From the NCBI GenBank assembly GCA_003213175.1, contig QCNN01000003.1:20336-84335 (forward strand): a stretch of 64,000 nt of DNA, given 5' to 3'. Positions 60,798 through 64,000 of this stretch are shown one piece after another (the first letter of the stretch is position 1; every line of letters begins with the position of its first letter). The position numbers and the translations under genes were made by a program. The stretch is from SAR116 cluster bacterium AG-426-B08 (lineage in GTDB: Bacteria; Pseudomonadota; Alphaproteobacteria; Puniceispirillales; Marisalimonadaceae). Below the pieces are notes generated by a model. The model made no database searches. It saw nothing but the letters and a program-made list of their open reading frames with translations, and was not told the origin of the DNA.

Positions 60798-61100
60798 ATG
60801 AAAATTAAAAATAAAATTGCAACTTCAAAAGTTCAAATTGACAATAAATCTGTTAAAGTAACAGAATACAGTTTTTCACCAGGTTCTGAAACCACATTTC
60901 ATAAACATGAAATGGATTATATAGTTGTACCGATCAATGATGGAGAATTACAACTGGTTGATAAATTTGGTAATAACGTTAAATCGAGGTTAAAAAAAGG
61001 TGTTTCATATTTCAAAAAAGTTGGAGTAGAACATAATGTAATTAATTCTGGTAATAAGACCTTAAAGTTTATTGAAATTGAGATAAAAACCCGTTCTTAA
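60798..61100 (+). CDS. small cupin protein
   Basis: A 100-residue single cupin barrel. YSFSPGSETTFHKHEMDYIVVPINDGELQLVD is motif 1, with HKH and a conserved acidic residue for metal, and KKGVSYFKKVGVEHNVINSG is motif 2. No substrate can be given. It sits 11 bases after DUF3147, in a run of short overlapping or near-overlapping genes after fhs. Confidence 0.85.
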   Translation: MKIKNKIATSKVQIDNKSVKVTEYSFSPGSETTFHKHEMDYIVVPINDGELQLVDKFGNNVKSRLKKGVSYFKKVGVEHNVINSGNKTLKFIEIEIKTRS

Positions 61101-61120
61101 AAATTATTTATTTATTCGAT

Positions 61121-61987
61121 ATGTCACTAAATATTTTAAACGAAAAGAAAAAAGAAGAATTTTTTAATGCATTGAAAGTTGTTCATTCGTATTACGAACG
61201 ATTAAATTTGGGTAGACTAAATTTTGGAGATTTGACAATAGATAAAAAAGCTAAAATTAGTGAAGTTTTGAGTTTCATCACTTTATTTAAGTCTATGATT
61301 GTTTCTACAAAATTAATTAGAATTGGTAGTAAGGGTGATGGTGGTTATTTGATTCCAGATGATTTTAAAGAGGTTAAATTTTGTTTTTCACCTGGAATAA
61401 ATGAAATAGTTAATTTTGAAAATGATTTAGCAGAAAAATTTGGAATAAAGTCATTCATGATTGATGGAAGTATAAAAAAACCTCCATTAAGTAATAATTT
61501 ATTTAAATTTAAATGTTTAAATTTAGGTTCCAAGAATGATAAGTATACCACAACATTATCTAATTGGATTAAAAACTCAGTAGATAAAAAAGAAACAGAA
61601 ATGATACTCCAAATGGATATTGAAGGTTCAGAATATGAGGTATTAATTGAAACATCTATAGAAACTTTATCAAGATTTAGAGCAATAATAATTGAGTTCC
61701 ATGGTTTAAATAACTTATTTGAACAATTTTATTTAAAGGTTATTGCTTCAATTTTTAATAAGTTAGGAACGCATTTTTCAATCGCTCATTGTCATCCTAA
61801 CAATTGTTGTGGGGAAGTAAAAGTTGAAAATATTACAGTACCTCGAGTTTTAGAGATTACATTTATTAGAAATGATAGAATAAAATATGTTTCTGAAATG
61901 AATCCATTTACTCTCCCACATCATTTAGATGAAAAAAATGTTAAAAAAAATCCAGATTTGTTAATGCCCGAAATTTGGTGGAAATAA
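61121..61987 (+). CDS. FkbM-family methyltransferase
   Basis: A 288-residue SAM-dependent methyltransferase. LIRIGSKGDGGYLIPDDFKEVKFCFSPGINEIVNFENDLAEKFG is the SAM-binding region in the variant GxNE form, and ILQMDIEGSEYEVLIE is the FkbM motif. Some relatives O-methylate sugars or other surface molecules; this target is unknown. It follows the cupin gene by 20 bases. Confidence 0.85.
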   Translation: MSLNILNEKKKEEFFNALKVVHSYYERLNLGRLNFGDLTIDKKAKISEVLSFITLFKSMIVSTKLIRIGSKGDGGYLIPDDFKEVKFCFSPGINEIVNFENDLAEKFGIKSFMIDGSIKKPPLSNNLFKFKCLNLGSKNDKYTTTLSNWIKNSVDKKETEMILQMDIEGSEYEVLIETSIETLSRFRAIIIEFHGLNNLFEQFYLKVIASIFNKLGTHFSIAHCHPNNCCGEVKVENITVPRVLEITFIRNDRIKYVSEMNPFTLPHHLDEKNVKKNPDLLMPEIWWK

Positions 61988-62018
61988 ATTAATATCTATA
62001 TTTTTTTTTTGATTTATA

Positions 62019-62372
62019 TTGAATGAAATGGAATTTTTTAAAAATGGCAAAAATATTGCAAAAGTAATTAAAGGAATTAAAGGCACCGACTTTCAAAAGA
62101 AAGTATGGTCTGAAATTTGTAAGATAGAGAGTGGAAAGGTTTTAACCTATCAAGATATCGCACGAAATATAGGACGGCCAAAAAGTTCTAGGGCTGTTGC
62201 AAATGCATGTGGTAAAAACCCATATATAGAAATTATACCTTGTCATAGAGTAATAAGATCTGACGGTAAATTGGGGGGGTATAGTGGTAAAGGTGGAATT
62301 GATAGGAAAAAAAAACTTTTAAAAAGTGAAGGCGTCAATTTTAATAATGAGACAAAATTAACACGAAATTAG
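62019..62372 (+). CDS. methylated-DNA-protein cysteine methyltransferase, short form
   Basis: A 117-residue protein that has the C-terminal Ogt/Ada-C domain: GTDFQKKVWSEICKIESGKVLTYQDIARNIGRPKSSRAVANACGKNP and the active site IIPCHRVIRSDGKLGGYSGG-like loop. The nucleophilic Cys of PCHRV is present, so repair of O6-alkylguanine is possible. The N-terminal domain of full Ogt (about 160 residues) is missing. The listed start is TTG; an ATG at 62028 would give 114 residues. No Shine-Dalgarno site is evident. Confidence 0.88.
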   Translation: MNEMEFFKNGKNIAKVIKGIKGTDFQKKVWSEICKIESGKVLTYQDIARNIGRPKSSRAVANACGKNPYIEIIPCHRVIRSDGKLGGYSGKGGIDRKKKLLKSEGVNFNNETKLTRN

Positions 62373-62384
62373 TTTGGATATGAC

Positions 62385-62855
62385 ATGAGTGAAAGTAAAG
62401 ATTTAAAAGATAGAATATTACAAATGAGACAAGATAATAATATTGATACTGGCAAAGTTCATAATGAAGACATAAAGACAATTGAAGAAAAAGAAAAAAT
62501 TGCTCCAAAAACGGTAAATACTGACAACTCAAAAAAAGACTTAAATGTTAAGAAGTCAAAAGAAGAGGAAGCATTTAAGTTGCTAGCCTCAAAGTTTAAC
62601 CAATCTGTAGAAGTAATTTTAGAATTAACAAAAAGAGTTGAAAAGCTTGAAACATTAGTTCGTCTTCAATCAATGCAATCAGATAGCGTTAAAAGCAATA
62701 AAACTGAAAACCTAAAAGCAAAAAAAAGTAAAAATAAATTATTTTTTATAACAATGTTATTATTGGGTGGAATTTATCTAGTTTATTTTTTTAAAATTGA
62801 TTTAAAGATCATGCATGAGATAATTTCAGAATTTTCAAATATAATAAAAAAATAA
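62385..62855 (+). CDS. coiled-coil, C-terminally membrane-anchored protein, unknown
   Basis: A 156-residue protein with an acidic/basic, low-complexity N-terminal half, a predicted coiled coil around residues 60-100 (EEEAFKLLASKFNQSVEVILELTKRVEKLETLVRL) and a hydrophobic span at residues 120-135 (LFFITMLLLGGIYLVYFF). I recognise no domain. It follows the alkyltransferase gene by 12 bases. It might be a scaffolding or secretion-linked protein; that is a guess. Confidence 0.6.
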   Translation: MSESKDLKDRILQMRQDNNIDTGKVHNEDIKTIEEKEKIAPKTVNTDNSKKDLNVKKSKEEEAFKLLASKFNQSVEVILELTKRVEKLETLVRLQSMQSDSVKSNKTENLKAKKSKNKLFFITMLLLGGIYLVYFFKIDLKIMHEIISEFSNIIKK

Positions 62856-62857
62856 AT

Positions 62858-63073
62858 TTATTTATTTTCTAAATCTATATCTAAAATTGTCATATTGAAA
62901 TGATAACAAGTTTCTCCATCATCTTTATCCTCAAAAATTACTCCGAGAAATTCATCATTTAATAAAACTTCTGCAGAATCAGTTTTGTTTTCCCGTCCTT
63001 GAACATTAATTTCTTTTGATTTAAATATAGATCTCAAGTAACTCTGAATTTTTGATATTGTTTGTCTTTGCAT
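62858..63073 (-). CDS. DUF3126 family protein
   Basis: A 71-residue conserved alphaproteobacterial protein. IQSYLRSIFKSKEINVQGRENKTDSAEVLLNDEFLGVIFEDKDDGETCYHFNMTILDIDLE is nearly the whole DUF3126 profile as I remember it. Function is unknown. It is 8 bases downstream of the DUF2794 gene on the same strand and convergent with the coiled-coil gene. Confidence 0.87.
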   Translation of the reverse strand: MQRQTISKIQSYLRSIFKSKEINVQGRENKTDSAEVLLNDEFLGVIFEDKDDGETCYHFNMTILDIDLENK

Positions 63074-63081
63074 ATAAAATC

Positions 63082-63447
63082 CTAACTTATATTTTTTAAC
63101 CTGTAACTTGCAAATTTTTTGTCTAATTTTTTAATCAACAAATTTAATGATGTACTATTTCCAAACACTTGATGATTATATTTTAAAACAAAATTAGGTA
63201 AATAATTATTTTTTTTTGGGAAAATTTTTTGAATTTGAAAAATTGGCTTATCAAACGAATGTTTATAAAATGAAAAGATTGCTATTTTACTGTTATAGTC
63301 AATGGCATAATCTTTTATTATTCCTTTTGCAACTTGCTTACTGTATAATTGTAAAATGGACTTAAGTTCCAAGTTAGAGAAAAAAGTAGGTGATTTAGAT
63401 TTCTGTTTTTTTTGCTTAGTAACTTTATTAAATTTTAAAAGTTGCAT
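63082..63447 (-). CDS. DUF2794 family protein
   Basis: A 121-residue protein. FSNLELKSILQLYSKQVAKGIIKDYAIDYNSKIAIFSFYKHSFDKPIFQIQKIFP matches the DUF2794 profile (original R/D/Y and FSF-R-P-IEK positions), though Lys and Asn replace many Arg/Ala in line with low GC. Function is unknown. It is first in a two-gene minus-strand set with DUF3126 and divergent from the TPR protein. Confidence 0.8.
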   Translation of the reverse strand: MQLLKFNKVTKQKKQKSKSPTFFSNLELKSILQLYSKQVAKGIIKDYAIDYNSKIAIFSFYKHSFDKPIFQIQKIFPKKNNYLPNFVLKYNHQVFGNSTSLNLLIKKLDKKFASYRLKNIS

Positions 63448-63538
63448 AATGTTGTCCTTAAACTTATAAGTAACATTAATTAAGCTACAAATTTAAATTA
63501 TAATCAAGCTTGATAAAATAAAAATTTGGTGATTGGGT

Positions 63539-64000
63539 ATGGCAGATATTTTTGATGAAGTTACTGATGAACTTAGACAGGATCAACTAAAAGGTTTATG
63601 GAAAAAATATAACAAATTTATTTTCATTACTATAATTTTTGTTGGTTTGTTTATTGGTGCATTTAAATTTTATGAGTATCGTAACAACATAATCTCTGTG
63701 GAAAATGTAAATCTTTTTTTAAATTCTTTGGATGATGTTAAAAATAATAAATTAGAAGAAGCTGAGGAAAAACTATTAAAAATTAAAACCCAAGCGGATG
63801 CTGGATTGATTACACTCTCTTTATTTGCTCTAGCAGATATTAGCAAAAAAAGAAAAGATGAAGAAAGAATGCAAGAGTTTTACAATCTAATTATTAATAA
63901 TGAAGAAATAGATTCTTTTCACAAAAATTTAGCAATATTGTATTCTACAAAAAATTCAAATAAATTAAGTGCATCTGAAAAAATAAAAAGATTAGAGCCT
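63539..64000 (+). CDS. tetratricopeptide-like membrane protein, N-terminal part (runs off the window)
   Basis: The ORF track omits this gene because it has no stop in the window, but the frame is open from ATG 63539 to base 64000 (154 codons). It begins MADIFDEVTDELRQDQLKGLWKKYNKF, has one span (FIFITIIFVGLFIGAFKFY, about residues 28-46) and then a helical periplasmic part with TPR-like repeats. This matches the YfgM-like TPR_21 protein that alphaproteobacteria encode, often next to der or bamB. No Shine-Dalgarno site is clear beyond a weak TGGGT. Confidence 0.8.
   Translation, partial: MADIFDEVTDELRQDQLKGLWKKYNKFIFITIIFVGLFIGAFKFYEYRNNIISVENVNLFLNSLDDVKNNKLEEAEEKLLKIKTQADAGLITLSLFALADISKKRKDEERMQEFYNLIINNEEIDSFHKNLAILYSTKNSNKLSASEKIKRLEP

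Noticed and set aside
1-64000. tRNA, rRNA, CRISPR, IS elements, prophage, known riboswitches
   Set aside because: Reading both strands I saw no cloverleaf, no regular spaced repeats, no transposase or phage structural gene and no glycine, SAM, TPP or purine aptamer core that I could defend.

Overview
The window is a gene-dense, AT-rich stretch (roughly 30% GC by eye) with very short intergenic gaps, many overlapping start/stop codons, TTG starts and weak Shine-Dalgarno sites. DUF1489, DUF2794, DUF3126, DUF1127 and a CCUCCU-loop small RNA behind the DUF1127 gene all point to an alphaproteobacterium. Base composition, compactness and the TRAP/ABC uptake systems suggest a streamlined marine lineage. 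I cannot place it more precisely from the sequence. I saw no tRNA, rRNA, CRISPR array, insertion sequence or prophage, and no gap above 300 bases lacks a gene.

Region 1 (1-20.8 kb) is a purine/hydantoin catabolic island. It holds 8-oxoguanine deaminase (partial), AllA, allantoicase, a dihydropyrimidinase/hydantoinase-type amidohydrolase, a PotABCD-type ABC importer, two Asp/Glu/hydantoin racemases, uracil phosphoribosyltransferase, a DapA-superfamily aldolase/lyase, a PuuE-type allantoinase, a TRAP transporter, HyuA/HyuB hydantoinase, PuuD urate hydroxylase, HIU hydrolase and OHCU decarboxylase. Together these give a continuous route urate -> HIU -> OHCU -> allantoin -> allantoate -> ureidoglycolate -> glyoxylate + urea. 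No xanthine dehydrogenase or urease is in the window.

Region 2 (20.8-37.4 kb) starts with a molybdopterin BisC/TMAO-reductase-type enzyme and a YdiJ-like FAD/Fe-S 2-hydroxyacid dehydrogenase. Serine-glyoxylate aminotransferase, which can consume glyoxylate from region 1, and malonyl-CoA decarboxylase are transcribed the other way. Then come transporters, an Ldh2-type dehydrogenase, an HpaR-like MarR regulator divergent from an HpaI-type aldolase and an old yellow enzyme, a cold-shock protein and small cupin, NIPSNAP and DUF1330 proteins.

Region 3 (37.4-39.9 kb) is the most unusual part. It has a DUF1127 gene followed by a probable CcsR/cuckoo-type sRNA. Next to it is an operon of a probably leaderless MarR gene, an ExbB/TolQ-like channel protein, an ExbD/TolR-like protein with an unfamiliar periplasmic domain, and an orphan membrane protein.

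Region 4 (39.9-64 kb) is mostly housekeeping: LLM oxidoreductase, quinone oxidoreductase, TrpE/TrpG, ketopantoate reductase, pirin, TauE/SafE, MgtE, an RND efflux pair, HisI, RlmE, GuaB, GuaA, Fhs, a ProX-type deacylase, an FkbM methyltransferase, Ogt, alphaproteobacterial DUF proteins and a partial TPR membrane protein that runs off the right edge. All functions are inferred from motifs and family memory; no database search was run.
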